A DNA stretch of 64,000 nt from NCBI GenBank assembly GCA_036489765.1, contig DASXFE010000128.1, positions 34,914 to 98,913 on the forward strand, written 5' to 3'. Positions 51,001 to 59,583 of this stretch are shown here, one piece after another. Positions within the stretch are counted from its first letter, which is position 1. The number at the start of each line of letters is the position of its first letter. The position numbers and the translations under genes were made by a program. This stretch comes from DATARH01 sp036489765. GTDB lineage: Bacteria; Pseudomonadota; Alphaproteobacteria; ATCC43930; CGMCC-115725. The notes under the pieces were generated by a model. It was not told the DNA's origin, made no database searches, and saw only the letters and a list, made by a program, of their open reading frames with translations.

Positions 51001-52182
51001 TCAAAACAGCCGGTCGGTCGCGATCCGGGCGCCCTCGGCGAGCGCCCGGAGCTTGGCCCAGACGATCGACGGCACGACCATGTTCTGCTGCGCGGCAAAG
51101 GTGGCGAAGCCGCAATCGGCGCCGGCGATCACCCGCTCGCGCCCGACGATGTCGGCGACCTGGCAGATGCGCTGGGCGATCAGCTTGGGGTGCTCGACGA
51201 AATTGGTCGTGGAATCGAGGCAGCCCGGCATCATGATCTTGTCGTCGGGGATGTGGGCGCCGCGCAGGTCTTCCCACTCGTGCGCATGGCGCGGGTTGGC
51301 GCCTTCGTAGAGCACCGCCTGCGGCCGCGCCTTGACCAGCGTCGCCATCATCTTGGCGAGCGGAATGTCGTGCGTGTGCGGCCCCTCGTAATTGCCCCAG
51401 CAGATATGGATACGCATCCGGTCGGGTGGGATGTTGCGGGTTGCGTGGTTGACCGCTTCGATATTCCGGTCGGCGATGCGCAGGAACTCGTCGTCGGACA
51501 GATGCTGGTACTGGTTGTGCCGCGCCGAGCCGAGGTCGGGCGCGTCGATCTGCAGGATGAACCCGGCCTTCCAGATCGCCTCGTATTCCTCCTGCAGCGC
51601 GTTCGCCAGCGCCTCCACATAGGCATCCTCGCTTTTGTAGAAGCGGTCGGGGACGAATTTGGTGAGAACGCCGGGCGACGCCGCATTGACGAACGCCTCG
51701 CCGGGCTGGTGGGCCGAGACCGCCGCGGAGAGGTTCTTGAGGTCGGCGTCGAGCGGCCCGCGATCGGCATAGCTGACGGGCCCCGTGCAATACGGCACCG
51801 CCGCGCTCGCGAACCACGACGTGCCGCCGCGCGCCGCGCGCAGCCGCTCCATGAAGTCGGGGTGGTCGAGGATGTCGCGATGTGCCGCGGTCTGCGGCGG
51901 GCTGGTGATATCGACGCCCTCGGCCTCGCCGACCCCCGAGAGGCGATGGCGGACATAGAACGTGTACGAAATCTTGCTCTGCTCGCCGTCGCTGACCGAA
52001 TCGATCCCGCACGCGACCTGCTGCGCGACGATATCGGAAACGCCTTTGGCCACGCGCGCCGCGAAAGCCACCGGGTCACAGGCCGCGCCGGTCTCCTTCG
52101 CCACCAGCAGCTCCAACAGATCGGCCGGCCGCGGCAGGCTGCCGACATGCGTCGTCAGAATCCGATCGGTGCTGGTCTTCAT
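51001..52182 (-). CDS. Cobalamin-independent methionine synthase C-terminal-like protein
   Basis: A 393-residue protein with the MetE C-terminal (Meth_synt_2) barrel only. The N-terminus TTHVGSLPRPADLLEL is typical, and DSVSDGEQSK follows. The zinc ligands fit H and C in RIHICWGNY and C in AGADCGFATF. Such short MetE-like proteins lack the N-terminal half of MetE and often serve other methyl transfers or degrade small thio compounds. ATG 52182 is chosen; the frame opens to 52458 across repeats. Exact substrate unknown. Confidence 0.85.
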   Translation of the reverse strand: MKTSTDRILTTHVGSLPRPADLLELLVAKETGAACDPVAFAARVAKGVSDIVAQQVACGIDSVSDGEQSKISYTFYVRHRLSGVGEAEGVDITSPPQTAAHRDILDHPDFMERLRAARGGTSWFASAAVPYCTGPVSYADRGPLDADLKNLSAAVSAHQPGEAFVNAASPGVLTKFVPDRFYKSEDAYVEALANALQEEYEAIWKAGFILQIDAPDLGSARHNQYQHLSDDEFLRIADRNIEAVNHATRNIPPDRMRIHICWGNYEGPHTHDIPLAKMMATLVKARPQAVLYEGANPRHAHEWEDLRGAHIPDDKIMMPGCLDSTTNFVEHPKLIAQRICQVADIVGRERVIAGADCGFATFAAQQNMVVPSIVWAKLRALAEGARIATDRLF

Positions 52183-52198
52183 GGCTGGATTCCCATCG

Positions 52199-52281
52199 TG
52201 CGTCCTTCGAGACGCCCTTGTCCTGAGGAGCCGCCGTATGGCGGTGTCTCGAAGGGCGGGCTCCCCAGGATGAGGAATTCC
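52199..52281. repeat. REP-like element, TCCTTCGAGACGC family, copy 1
   Basis: GCGTCCTTCGAGACGCCC...TCCTGAGGAGCC...GGTGTCTCGAAGG...CCAGGATGAGGAATTCC. An inner hairpin GCCGCC-GTAT-GGCGGT lies near 52231-52246. It is one of four related copies flanking the luciferase-like gene and contains what looks like one complete and one partial unit in opposite orientation. Confidence 0.8.
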
Positions 52282-52316
52282 GGGTATGCCATCAACATAA
52301 GTTCGTGCCCCAATGG

Positions 52317-52365
52317 TCCTCATCCTGAGGAGCGCCCGCAGGGCGCGTCTCGAAGGACGCACCAC
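52317..52365. repeat. REP-like element, copy 2 (inverted)
   Basis: CCTCATCCTGAGGAGC, then hairpin GCGCCC-GCA-GGGCGC, then GTCTCGAAGGACGC. It is in reverse orientation to copy 1 and ends 13 bases before the ribosome site GGAGGA of the luciferase-like gene. Confidence 0.82.
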
Positions 52366-52390
52366 GCCTTTGCAGCCGGAGGACACCCCA

Positions 52391-53305
52391 ATGCCGACCC
52401 CGCTCCCCGCCCTCAACCTGATCGCCCCGCCCGGCGCGCGGCGGGCGACGCTCGACATGGCGCGTGAGATCGAGCGGCGCGGGTTTGCCGAGATCCAGGT
52501 GTCGAGCTCCTACGCGAACATGTCGCAATGCCTGGGGATAGCCTTCGCGACCGAGCACATCCCGTTCGCGACCGCGATCGCCCCGATCTACGCCCAAACG
52601 GCCGACGAATTCGCCCACAACGCCGCCTATCTGCACGAGGTCTCCGGCGGCCGGTTCCGCTTCGGCATCGGCATCGCCCATGCCCCGAGCCATGCGCGGA
52701 TGGGTGTGACGGTCGGCAAGCCACTCAGCGACACCCGCGATTTCGTCGCCAAGCTGCGGAGCTATGAGAGCCAAGTCGGCGGCCTCCCGCCGATCATCCT
52801 CGCGACCTTGAGGCGGCGCATGATCGCGCTCGCCGGCGAGATCGGCGACGGGATGATCTTCGCCAACGGCGCCCGCTCCCACATGGCCGTCTCCCTCGCG
52901 GCATTGCCGGCGGCGAAACGCAACGACCCCAATTTCTACATCGGCAACCGCATCCGCACCTGCATCGCCGACGACGAAGCGGAGGCTAAGGCGGTGCTGC
53001 TGCGCACGGTGGGCAACTACGTGCTGATGCCGAACTACCGCAACTACTGGAAGGAAGCCGGCTACGAAGACGAGATGACCGCGATCGAAAAAGCCCTCGC
53101 CGAGGGCCGCAACGCCGACGTGCCCCAATACCTGACCGACCGCTGGCTCTCCGACGTGACCCTCTACGGCCCCGCCGCAAAGGTGCGCGAAGGCGTCGAG
53201 GCATGGCACGCGGCCGGCATCTCGAGCCCGTGCCTGGTGCCGCTGTCCGCGGATGGAAACCAGACGACCGCGCTGCGGACCGTGTTCGAGGCATTCGCCG
53301 GATAG
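52391..53305 (+). CDS. LLM class flavin-dependent oxidoreductase (F420/luciferase-like)
   Basis: A 304-residue luciferase-like monooxygenase barrel. Visible family parts are the N-terminal strand and helix (LNLIAPPGARRATLDMAREIERRGFAEIQV), VSGGRFRFGIGIAHAPSHARMG, and LRRRMIALAGEIGDGMIFANGARSHM. It oxidises an unknown substrate with FMN or F420. ATG 52391 has GGAGGA seven bases upstream. The gene is bracketed on both sides by REP-like pairs, forming a neat cassette. Confidence 0.88.
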   Translation: MPTPLPALNLIAPPGARRATLDMAREIERRGFAEIQVSSSYANMSQCLGIAFATEHIPFATAIAPIYAQTADEFAHNAAYLHEVSGGRFRFGIGIAHAPSHARMGVTVGKPLSDTRDFVAKLRSYESQVGGLPPIILATLRRRMIALAGEIGDGMIFANGARSHMAVSLAALPAAKRNDPNFYIGNRIRTCIADDEAEAKAVLLRTVGNYVLMPNYRNYWKEAGYEDEMTAIEKALAEGRNADVPQYLTDRWLSDVTLYGPAAKVREGVEAWHAAGISSPCLVPLSADGNQTTALRTVFEAFAG

Positions 53306-53310
53306 GCGCC

Positions 53311-53357
53311 GTGCGTCCTTCGAGACGCCCGCTGCGCGGGCCCCTCAGGATGAGGAA
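53311..53357. repeat. REP-like element, copy 3
   Basis: GTGCGTCCTTCGAGACGCCCGCTGCGCGGGC...CCTCAGGATGAGGAATGC. The hairpin CCCGC-TGC-GCGGG lies inside. It has the same orientation as copy 1 and begins six bases after the luciferase-like gene's stop. Confidence 0.85.
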
Positions 53358-53380
53358 TGCCTGCAATGCCGGGACAATCG

Positions 53381-53430
53381 CTCCTCATCCTGAGGAGCAC
53401 CCATGGGGTGCGTGTCTCGAAGGACGCGCA
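53381..53430. repeat. REP-like element, copy 4 (inverted)
   Basis: CTCCTCATCCTGAGGAGCACCCATGGGGTGCGTGTCTCGAAGGACGC in the orientation of copy 2, with inner hairpin GCACCC-AT-GGGGTGC. It lies between copy 3 and the stop of the large oxidoreductase. The two gaps around the luciferase-like gene therefore each carry a head-to-head repeat pair. Confidence 0.85.
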
Positions 53431-53449
53431 CCCTCGTCGTGCAGCCAAA

Positions 53450-56400
53450 CTAATCCGCCGCCTCGACCTCTCCCCGCCGCCCGAGGTGCTTCAGGCACCG
53501 GTCGATCCACAGCTTTGTCAGCTTTTCCTGCGCCCCGTTTTGCGACAGCCGGCGGCGCAGGGCGGTGAAATCGACCTGGTCGATTTCCTGGTCCTGGTTG
53601 GCGCAGGAGAAGACGACGGTTTCGGTGCCGGTGACGGGGTCGTAGTGGCGCTGCAGGCACTGGGCGCAGATTTCCTTCATCATGCACTGCATCGGCGAGT
53701 TGATCGACGCGATCGCCCGGTGGTCCGGCCGGAAATAGGGCTTGAGCCGGGCGCGGCGGGCTTCGCCCACCGCCTTCATCATCCCGTCCGAGCCGATCGC
53801 GATGATGCGGTCGACGCTTTCGAGCGGGATCGAGATCTCGCCGAGCGCACCCGAGCCATAGGCCTCGATCGCCTGAACGATGTTGCCGACAAACCCGCGG
53901 TCATGCTTTCGGGTTGGCTGAAACCCCGGCGCCTCGTCGCAGCACCAGACGACCGTATCGGCGGCCCGCTCGATCTCCTCGACCTTGTAGCGGTCCTCAA
54001 TGGTCTTGTAGCCGGCGAAGTACAGCACCTTCGACCCCTGCGCCCTAAGCGCCGCGCCGATCGAGAACAGCACCGCATTGCCGAGCCCGCCGCCGACCAG
54101 CAGCACGGTCTCGCCGGCCGGGGTTTCGGTCGGGGTGCCGGTCGGGCCCATCAGGATGACCGGCTCGCCCGGCTCCAAGAGGGCGCAAAGATCCGACGAC
54201 CCGCCCATCTCGAGGACGATCGTCGACAGAAGTCCCTGGTCGCGGTCGATCCACGCGCCGGTCAGCGCCAGCCCCTCCATCGCCAGCGTCGTGCCGTCGA
54301 TGCGCTGGGAATAGGTCTCGTAATTCTGCAGCCGGTAGAACTGGCCCGGCTGAAACGCCCGCGCCGCCTTGGGCGCCCGCACGACGACCTCGACGATCTT
54401 CGGCGTCAGGCGGATGACCTCATGCACGGTCGCGCGCAGTTCGTCGTCGAGCCGCGCTTTCAATTCTTCCGGCGTCGGCCCTTCGGCGGTGCGGCGAGCG
54501 AGGACGCGGCTGACCACCGGATACCCGCGCTTCGCCCCGCCCATCGCCTTGACGACGTTGCCGGCAAAGCTCGGATGCAAATCACCGAAGAAGCTGACCG
54601 CGCGGCCGTCGGGACTGAGATGCATCAGCACATGCGTCTGGTCGGGTTTGGCGACGCGCGGCGGCGTCACCTTCTCGCCGGCTTCGTCGAAAGCCTGGAA
54701 ATAGCGCCCGTCGAGCATGACGTGATCGGGGTCCTCGCGCGCCAGCACCGTGTTGGGCTGCGTCCCGGCCGCGACCAGCACCGTGCGCGCCGGCAGTTCG
54801 ACCTCTTCGTTCGCCGGCCCTTCGCCGGCCAAGCGCAACAGGCGCAGCCCCAGCACCCGCTCGTACTGGTCGACCTCGACCGCAACCGGCGTCAGCCCCT
54901 CGGCAAAGCGGATCCCCTCCTCCATCGCCTTCGCCACTTCCTCGTGGTTGAGGGTGTAGCTTGGCGCGTCGATCAGGCGGCGGCGATAGGCGATCGTGAC
55001 CCCGCCCCAGCCGTCGAGGATCGGCGCGAACCGGGGCGCCCGACCCTCCCTCTTCGCCGCCTCGCGCTCGGCCCTAAGCGCCTTGGCGTGGGCGACGAAC
55101 TCGTCGGCCGCCTCCGCCTCGGGCGCGGTCCATTCCGCGCGCACCGCGGCGACGCCGCGCTCGGCCGACAACGCCTCGTAGCGGGCGAGGAACTTCTCGA
55201 CCTGCAGCGGGTAATAGGCGAGCGCCTCGGTCGCGGTATCGATCGCGGTGAGCCCGCCGCCGATCACGACCACCGGCAGGCGCACGGTCAGGTTGGCGAT
55301 GCTGTCGGTCTTCGCCGCGCCGGTGAGTTGCAGCGCCATCAGGAAATCCGACGCCTGCCGCACCCCGAGCGCGAGCCCGTTTTCCATCGGGATCACGGTC
55401 GGCCGCCCGGCCCCGGCGCACAGCGCGATGTGGTCGAACCCCATCGCAAAAGCGTCGTCGATCGTCATCGTGCCGCCGAACCGCACGCCGCCATACATCG
55501 AAAACTGGCTGCGGCGCTCCAGCAAAAGCCGGATCAGCTTGAGGAAATTCTTGTCCCAGCGCACGGTGATGCCGTACTCGGCGACCCCGCCAAACCCGGC
55601 CATGCGGCGCTCGTCGAGCCGCTCATACAGGTCCGTCACATCGCGGATCGGCCGGAAATCGTCGCCGGCGATCTCGGGCGGCAGCGGCTCGATCTTGAGC
55701 CCGTCGATCGCGGCGACGAAATGCCCGTCATTGATCAGGTTGTGCGCGAGCGCGAACCCGGCCGGCCCGAGGCCCACCGCCAGCACTTTGTACCCCGACG
55801 CGGGCTTTGGCAGCGGCCGGCGGACGTCGAGCGGGTTCCAGCGCGTCAGGAGCCCGTAGATCTCGAAGCCCCAGGGCAGCGCCAGCACGTCCTTCAACAC
55901 CCGGGTCTCGATCTGCGGAATGTCGACCGGATCCTGCCGCTGATAGATGCACGCCTTCATGCAGTCGTTGCAGATGCGGTGCCCGGTCGCGGCGCAAAGC
56001 GGGTTGTCGACCGTGACGATCGCCAGCGCGCCGAGGCTGTACCCGCGCGCCTCGACCAGGTTCATCTCCGAGATCTTCTCGTCGAGCGGGCACCCGGCGA
56101 GGGTGACGCCAAAGGTGCTCTTGCGGAACCCGCCGTCCTTTTCCTTGAGTCCCGTCGAGCAACTGTCCTTGCCCTGGTTGTGGCACCAGATGCAGTAATT
56201 CGCCTGGTCGAGCGCCCCGGCCTCGTCGGTGCCGGCATCGGTGAGCCCGAAGCCGTCGCGCGCACGCCACTCGTGTTCGGGGAGGCGCATCATCGTGACG
56301 CCGTGATGCTCGATCGTCTCGACGGGCACGAGCCGGTTCATGTCGAGCCGGTGCGGCACCTTGAACAGCACCCCGCGCCGGTGCCGTGCCTGTCCCGCGG

Positions 56401-56953
56401 GTGCCAGCGTCGCCCAGGCGCCGTAGCGCAGCGCCGCGCCGATCTCGTCCGCGTGGTTCCCCTCGTCGTCGAGCCACTTCGCGACATGCTCCGCATAACG
56501 CAATTCCCAGGTGAGGATGCCGGCGCGCGTCGCGATGTCCTCGCCGCCCGTGCCGATCAGCACTTCGATCCCGGCGACAAGCGCGGCGCCGTCGAGCGCC
56601 GCGGCCGCGTCCTCCTTGATCTCCTTGACCGCGCGGCGCTGCACGAACAACCGCTTCACCGAATAGATCGGCGCCAGCTTCTCGTGCCGCCCCTGCAGCG
56701 CGCGGACGTCGGTCTCGATCCCGAAGAGGCGCCCGGCGAAATCCTCGACATGCGGCGCGAGGTCGACGAGGAGGTCGCTTTCGTCCTTCCGCGCGAGCCC
56801 CTCGGGCGCCGCCCGCGCCGCCATCAACCGCGCGTGCAGAGCGGCATCGCCGCCCGCGAGATAGGAGACGAATTCGCGGTCGAGCTTAACAAGCCCGTCG
56901 CGGTTGTAAAGGTCGCGAAACGCGAACCCGTATTTGAGGGAAAGCTCAGCCAT
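53450..56953 (-). CDS. NfnAB-like fusion oxidoreductase (GltD plus PyrK/FNR-like domains)
   Basis: A 1167-residue cytosolic flavoprotein. Residues about 1-260 are unrecognised. At 265-370 comes a GltD-type cysteine region (YCIWCHNQGKDSCS, LAGCPLDEKISEMN, CNDCMKACIYQRQDPVDIPQ). Two dinucleotide sites follow: VLAVGLGPAGFALAHNL and VVVIGGGLTAIDTATEAL. From about 900 the chain is FNR/PyrK-like: APKAARAFQPGQFYRLQNYE, ETVLLVGGGLGNAVLFSIGAAL, and a cysteine set CMMKEICAQC...FSCANQDQ. Order resembles NfnB joined to NfnA. The start is ATG 56953; TTG 56989 is possible. Partners and reaction are unknown. Confidence 0.83.
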   Translation of the reverse strand: MAELSLKYGFAFRDLYNRDGLVKLDREFVSYLAGGDAALHARLMAARAAPEGLARKDESDLLVDLAPHVEDFAGRLFGIETDVRALQGRHEKLAPIYSVKRLFVQRRAVKEIKEDAAAALDGAALVAGIEVLIGTGGEDIATRAGILTWELRYAEHVAKWLDDEGNHADEIGAALRYGAWATLAPAGQARHRRGVLFKVPHRLDMNRLVPVETIEHHGVTMMRLPEHEWRARDGFGLTDAGTDEAGALDQANYCIWCHNQGKDSCSTGLKEKDGGFRKSTFGVTLAGCPLDEKISEMNLVEARGYSLGALAIVTVDNPLCAATGHRICNDCMKACIYQRQDPVDIPQIETRVLKDVLALPWGFEIYGLLTRWNPLDVRRPLPKPASGYKVLAVGLGPAGFALAHNLINDGHFVAAIDGLKIEPLPPEIAGDDFRPIRDVTDLYERLDERRMAGFGGVAEYGITVRWDKNFLKLIRLLLERRSQFSMYGGVRFGGTMTIDDAFAMGFDHIALCAGAGRPTVIPMENGLALGVRQASDFLMALQLTGAAKTDSIANLTVRLPVVVIGGGLTAIDTATEALAYYPLQVEKFLARYEALSAERGVAAVRAEWTAPEAEAADEFVAHAKALRAEREAAKREGRAPRFAPILDGWGGVTIAYRRRLIDAPSYTLNHEEVAKAMEEGIRFAEGLTPVAVEVDQYERVLGLRLLRLAGEGPANEEVELPARTVLVAAGTQPNTVLAREDPDHVMLDGRYFQAFDEAGEKVTPPRVAKPDQTHVLMHLSPDGRAVSFFGDLHPSFAGNVVKAMGGAKRGYPVVSRVLARRTAEGPTPEELKARLDDELRATVHEVIRLTPKIVEVVVRAPKAARAFQPGQFYRLQNYETYSQRIDGTTLAMEGLALTGAWIDRDQGLLSTIVLEMGGSSDLCALLEPGEPVILMGPTGTPTETPAGETVLLVGGGLGNAVLFSIGAALRAQGSKVLYFAGYKTIEDRYKVEEIERAADTVVWCCDEAPGFQPTRKHDRGFVGNIVQAIEAYGSGALGEISIPLESVDRIIAIGSDGMMKAVGEARRARLKPYFRPDHRAIASINSPMQCMMKEICAQCLQRHYDPVTGTETVVFSCANQDQEIDQVDFTALRRRLSQNGAQEKLTKLWIDRCLKHLGRRGEVEAAD

Positions 56954-57142
56954 CGCCAGGTAATTAGGGTTCGTTATCGCAGAAACCAACGGTCAAATCG
57001 ACGCGACAGCATTGCGCCTCATCATGCGCCCTCGGCGGGCCGGATCTCGCCATATTCTCGCACCGGCACGAAACTGCCGCAGCGGACGGAGCGTTGACAG
57101 GAACGCTTACGGACCACCGCGGACTCATCGGAGAGAACCGCC

Positions 57143-57616
57143 ATGTTGAAGGAAATGTTCGGTATGGCCGAAGGTATTCTGCAAGACCTGCACAATGACC
57201 ACGAGGAAGTCGCCAAGCTCATCGACGGCATCATGGAGAGCGAGGACGGCCGCCAGCGCGGCACTCTGTTCAAGGAAATGATGACCAAGCTGTTGGCTCA
57301 TTCGAAAGCCGAGGCCGAAGTCCTCTACGCGCCGATGAAGAAATCGGATGACGAGGAGGTCCGCGCCTTCGCGCTCGAAGGCGAGAACGAGCACAAGCAC
57401 GTCGAAACGCAGCTCAAGGACATGGCGGGCGCCACGTCGAAGACGACCGAGCAATGGACCGCGAAGCTGACCGTGCTCAAGGAACTCGTTGAACATCACG
57501 TCGACGAGGAAGAAAGCACCGGCTTCAAATGCGCCCGGGCCGAGTTCGACAAGGCCACCCTCGACAAGATGGGGCCCCAGTTCGAGCGCCTGAAGAAAAA
57601 GGAGATGGCGGCATAG
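57143..57616 (+). CDS. Hemerythrin-like (HHE) protein
   Basis: A 157-residue four-helix protein of the hemerythrin HHE family. Metal-ligand pattern: LHNDHEEVAKLIDGIM, LLAHSKAEAEVLYAPM, EGENEHKHVETQLKDM and LVEHHVDEEESTGF. Such proteins bind a di-iron centre and serve in oxygen, NO or iron handling. It is soluble with no signal. ATG 57143 is used. About 190 bases upstream separate it from the divergent oxidoreductase, with GCGTTGACAGGAACGC as a small dyad near 57090. Confidence 0.9.
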   Translation: MLKEMFGMAEGILQDLHNDHEEVAKLIDGIMESEDGRQRGTLFKEMMTKLLAHSKAEAEVLYAPMKKSDDEEVRAFALEGENEHKHVETQLKDMAGATSKTTEQWTAKLTVLKELVEHHVDEEESTGFKCARAEFDKATLDKMGPQFERLKKKEMAA

Positions 57617-57625
57617 GGGCCCGAT

Positions 57626-57714
57626 CGTCATTGCGAGCGGAGCGAAGCAATCTCGGGCCGCAGGAGACTCCTCCGACCGAGATTGCTTCGTCACTCCGCT
57701 CCTCGCAACGACAC
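57626..57714. repeat. Dispersed palindromic repeat, GCGAGCGAAGCAATCTCG family, copy 2
   Basis: CGTCATTGCGAGCGGAGCGAAGCAATCTCG on the left and CGAGATTGCTTCGTCACTCCGCTCCTCGCAACGAC on the right form a nearly complete palindrome over 89 bp. It sits between the convergent hemerythrin-like and M20 hydrolase genes. Copy 1 is at 1998-2095. Confidence 0.9.
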
Positions 57715-57718
57715 GGCC

Positions 57719-58963
57719 TTAAATGGCTGTGTCCGCGGCCTCCAAAACCGCATTCAAGAGCACATTGCACCCCGCGGTCAGGTCCTCGGGCTTCGCGTCC
57801 TCGATCTCGTTGTGGCTGATGCCGCCGACGCAGGGGACGAAGATCATCGCGGTGGGCGCGACACGGGCGACATAGACCGCGTCGTGCCCGGCGCCGGAGA
57901 TAATGTCCTGATGCGGCAGGTTCTGCGCCGCCGCCGCCGCGCGCACCGCGCCGACGAGATGTTCGTCGAACGGAGTCGGCGGGAAGTACCAGAATTCCTT
58001 GACCTCGCAGTCGAGGCTTTGCGTTGCTGCCGCCTCGGCGCAGGCGGACCGCAGCTCGGTATCCATCGCGGTCAGCGCGTCGTTGTCCGGATGACGGAAA
58101 TCGACCGTGAAGAACACACGGCCGGGGATCGTGTTGCGCGAATTGGGGCTCGACTGGATAAATCCGACCGTCGCGCAGGCGTAAGGCGCGTGGGCGTGGC
58201 CGATCCTGTTGACCGCGTCGATCATCCGCGCCGCCCCGACCAGCGCGTCGCGCCGCCGCGGCATCGGGGTCGGGCCGGCGTGCGCCTCCTGTCCCGTGAC
58301 GGTGATCTCGTACCAGCGCTGCCCCTGCGCGCCCGTGACGATGCCGATCGGCAGATCGGCCGCCTCGAGGATCGGCCCCTGCTCGATATGCGCCTCGAAA
58401 TAGGCCCCGACCGGGTGCTCGCCCACCGGCGCGGCGCCGGCAAACCCGATCCGCTCCAGCTCGGCGCCGAGGGTCACGCCAGGCGCATTGTTGTCCGGTG
58501 TCGCCAGCGCCTCGTCGAGCCCGAACACCCCAGCGAATGCGCCCGACCCGACCATCGCCGGCGAAAACCGCGACCCCTCCTCATTGGTCCAGGCGACGAT
58601 CTCGAACGGGGCCTCGGTCTCGTACCCGATGTCGTTCAGACTGCGCACCACCTCTAGGGCCGCCATCACCCCATACGCGCCATCGAACTTGCCGCCGGTC
58701 GGCTGCGTGTCGAGATGGCTGCCCGACACCACCGGCGCCAGCTCCGGGTTTTTCCCCGCCCGCCGCGCAAAGATATTGCCGACCCGGTCGACCGAAACCG
58801 CGCACCCCGCCTCCTCGCACCACCGGATAAAAAGCCGCCGCGCCTCGGCATCGAGATCGGTCGCCGCCAGCCGGCAAACCCCGCCCTTCTCGGTCGCCCC
58901 GATCTGCGCGAGTTCCATGAGGGACGCCCACAAGCGTTCGCCGTTTACGGTGAAGTTGCGCAT
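57719..58963 (-). CDS. M20-family Zn amidohydrolase (hydantoinase/carbamoylase type)
   Basis: A 414-residue dinuclear-zinc amidohydrolase of the allantoate amidohydrolase/beta-ureidopropionase/N-carbamoyl amino acid hydrolase group. Metal motifs: VVSGSHLDTQPTGGKFDGAYG, WTNEEGSRFSPAMVGSGAFAG, HIEQGPILEAADLPIGIVTGAQGQ, DTELRSA region and GGISHNEIED near the end. Dimer domain contact QEAHAGPTPMPRRRDAL is present. ATG 58963 forms a TGATG overlap with the toxin gene stop upstream. Substrate not decided. Confidence 0.93.
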   Translation of the reverse strand: MRNFTVNGERLWASLMELAQIGATEKGGVCRLAATDLDAEARRLFIRWCEEAGCAVSVDRVGNIFARRAGKNPELAPVVSGSHLDTQPTGGKFDGAYGVMAALEVVRSLNDIGYETEAPFEIVAWTNEEGSRFSPAMVGSGAFAGVFGLDEALATPDNNAPGVTLGAELERIGFAGAAPVGEHPVGAYFEAHIEQGPILEAADLPIGIVTGAQGQRWYEITVTGQEAHAGPTPMPRRRDALVGAARMIDAVNRIGHAHAPYACATVGFIQSSPNSRNTIPGRVFFTVDFRHPDNDALTAMDTELRSACAEAAATQSLDCEVKEFWYFPPTPFDEHLVGAVRAAAAAQNLPHQDIISGAGHDAVYVARVAPTAMIFVPCVGGISHNEIEDAKPEDLTAGCNVLLNAVLEAADTAI

Positions 58964-59298
58964 CAATCATCCAATCCGAGGAACTTCGCCAACGCGGCGT
59001 TGGCGTGCAGCATCGTCGCCTCTTCCAGTGTACCGATGCTTCCGCCGATCTTAGACTTTGTTACGGTCTGCGCTTTATCGATCATGATGTCGGATGGCCG
59101 TCGCAAGCCGTTACGACTGGTCGGAAGGATCCGAATTCTAGCAAACGGTGATGCCTGTAAGTCGCTAGTCAGCGGCAGAACCGTAAGTGACTGCAGGCTG
59201 CTGAAAGCATCATCCTGGATAATCAATACAGGCCGAGGCTTGCCGTAATCGCCCGCCAACACTGCACTAACAAGGTCGCCGCGTCTCAATATTTCCAC
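58963..59298 (-). CDS. PemK/MazF-type toxin
   Basis: A 111-residue endoribonuclease-toxin-like protein. The core RRGDLVSAVLAGDYGKPRPVLIIQDDAFSSLQSLTVLPLTS and the later RNGLRRPSDIMIDKAQTVTKSKIGG match the MazF/PemK fold. It overlaps its antitoxin gene by 13 bases and the amidohydrolase start by one. By eye the gene is less GC-rich than the neighbours, which suits mobile toxin-antitoxin units. Confidence 0.92.
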   Translation of the reverse strand: MEILRRGDLVSAVLAGDYGKPRPVLIIQDDAFSSLQSLTVLPLTSDLQASPFARIRILPTSRNGLRRPSDIMIDKAQTVTKSKIGGSIGTLEEATMLHANAALAKFLGLDD

Positions 59299-59570
59299 TC
59301 TTTGGCAAAGTCCTCGAAGTTTGCGTCGAGTTCCCGCATGACCTGAGCCTCATCGCTGTTGGGATCTCGCGCCGCGGCGTTCAGCAATTCGCACTGGCGC
59401 CGCGCCTCCGCCTCGAACGCGAGCCGCTTGCGGCGCTTCACGTGCTCGCGCACAAGCTCGCGCAGCAACTCGCCGACCGGCTTGTCTTCCGCTTCGGCGA
59501 TTCCCGCGAACTCGTCCTTGAGGGCAGCATCGATACGGAAGGTGACGATTTCGGTCTTGGTGTCGGACAT
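59286..59570 (-). CDS. Ribbon-helix-helix antitoxin of the PemK-like pair
   Basis: A 94-residue antitoxin. The N-terminal half is a ribbon-helix-helix DNA-binding domain (TEIVTFRIDAALKDEFAGIAEAEDKPVGELLRELVREHV). The charged C-terminal tail (FEAEARRQCELLNAAARDPNSDEAQVMRELDANFEDF) should wrap the toxin. It is first in the pair and overlaps the toxin by 13 bases. It probably represses its own promoter through repeats just upstream. Confidence 0.9.
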   Translation of the reverse strand: MSDTKTEIVTFRIDAALKDEFAGIAEAEDKPVGELLRELVREHVKRRKRLAFEAEARRQCELLNAAARDPNSDEAQVMRELDANFEDFAKEWKY

Positions 59571-59583
59571 GCGGCGAACTCGT

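Noticed and set aside
52199..53430. Repeated units as a possible CRISPR array
   Set aside because: Only four copies in alternating orientation, separated by a gene and unequal gaps; they are REP-like elements.
53357..57097. Plus-strand open frame of over 1200 codons
   Set aside because: It is the antisense of the 1167-residue oxidoreductase, very Arg/Asp/His-rich with no motif. Long antisense frames are expected in GC-rich DNA.
57085..57142. GGAAC-type extracytoplasmic sigma promoter before the hemerythrin-like gene
   Set aside because: A GGAAC is present but no matching CGTT-type box at the proper distance.
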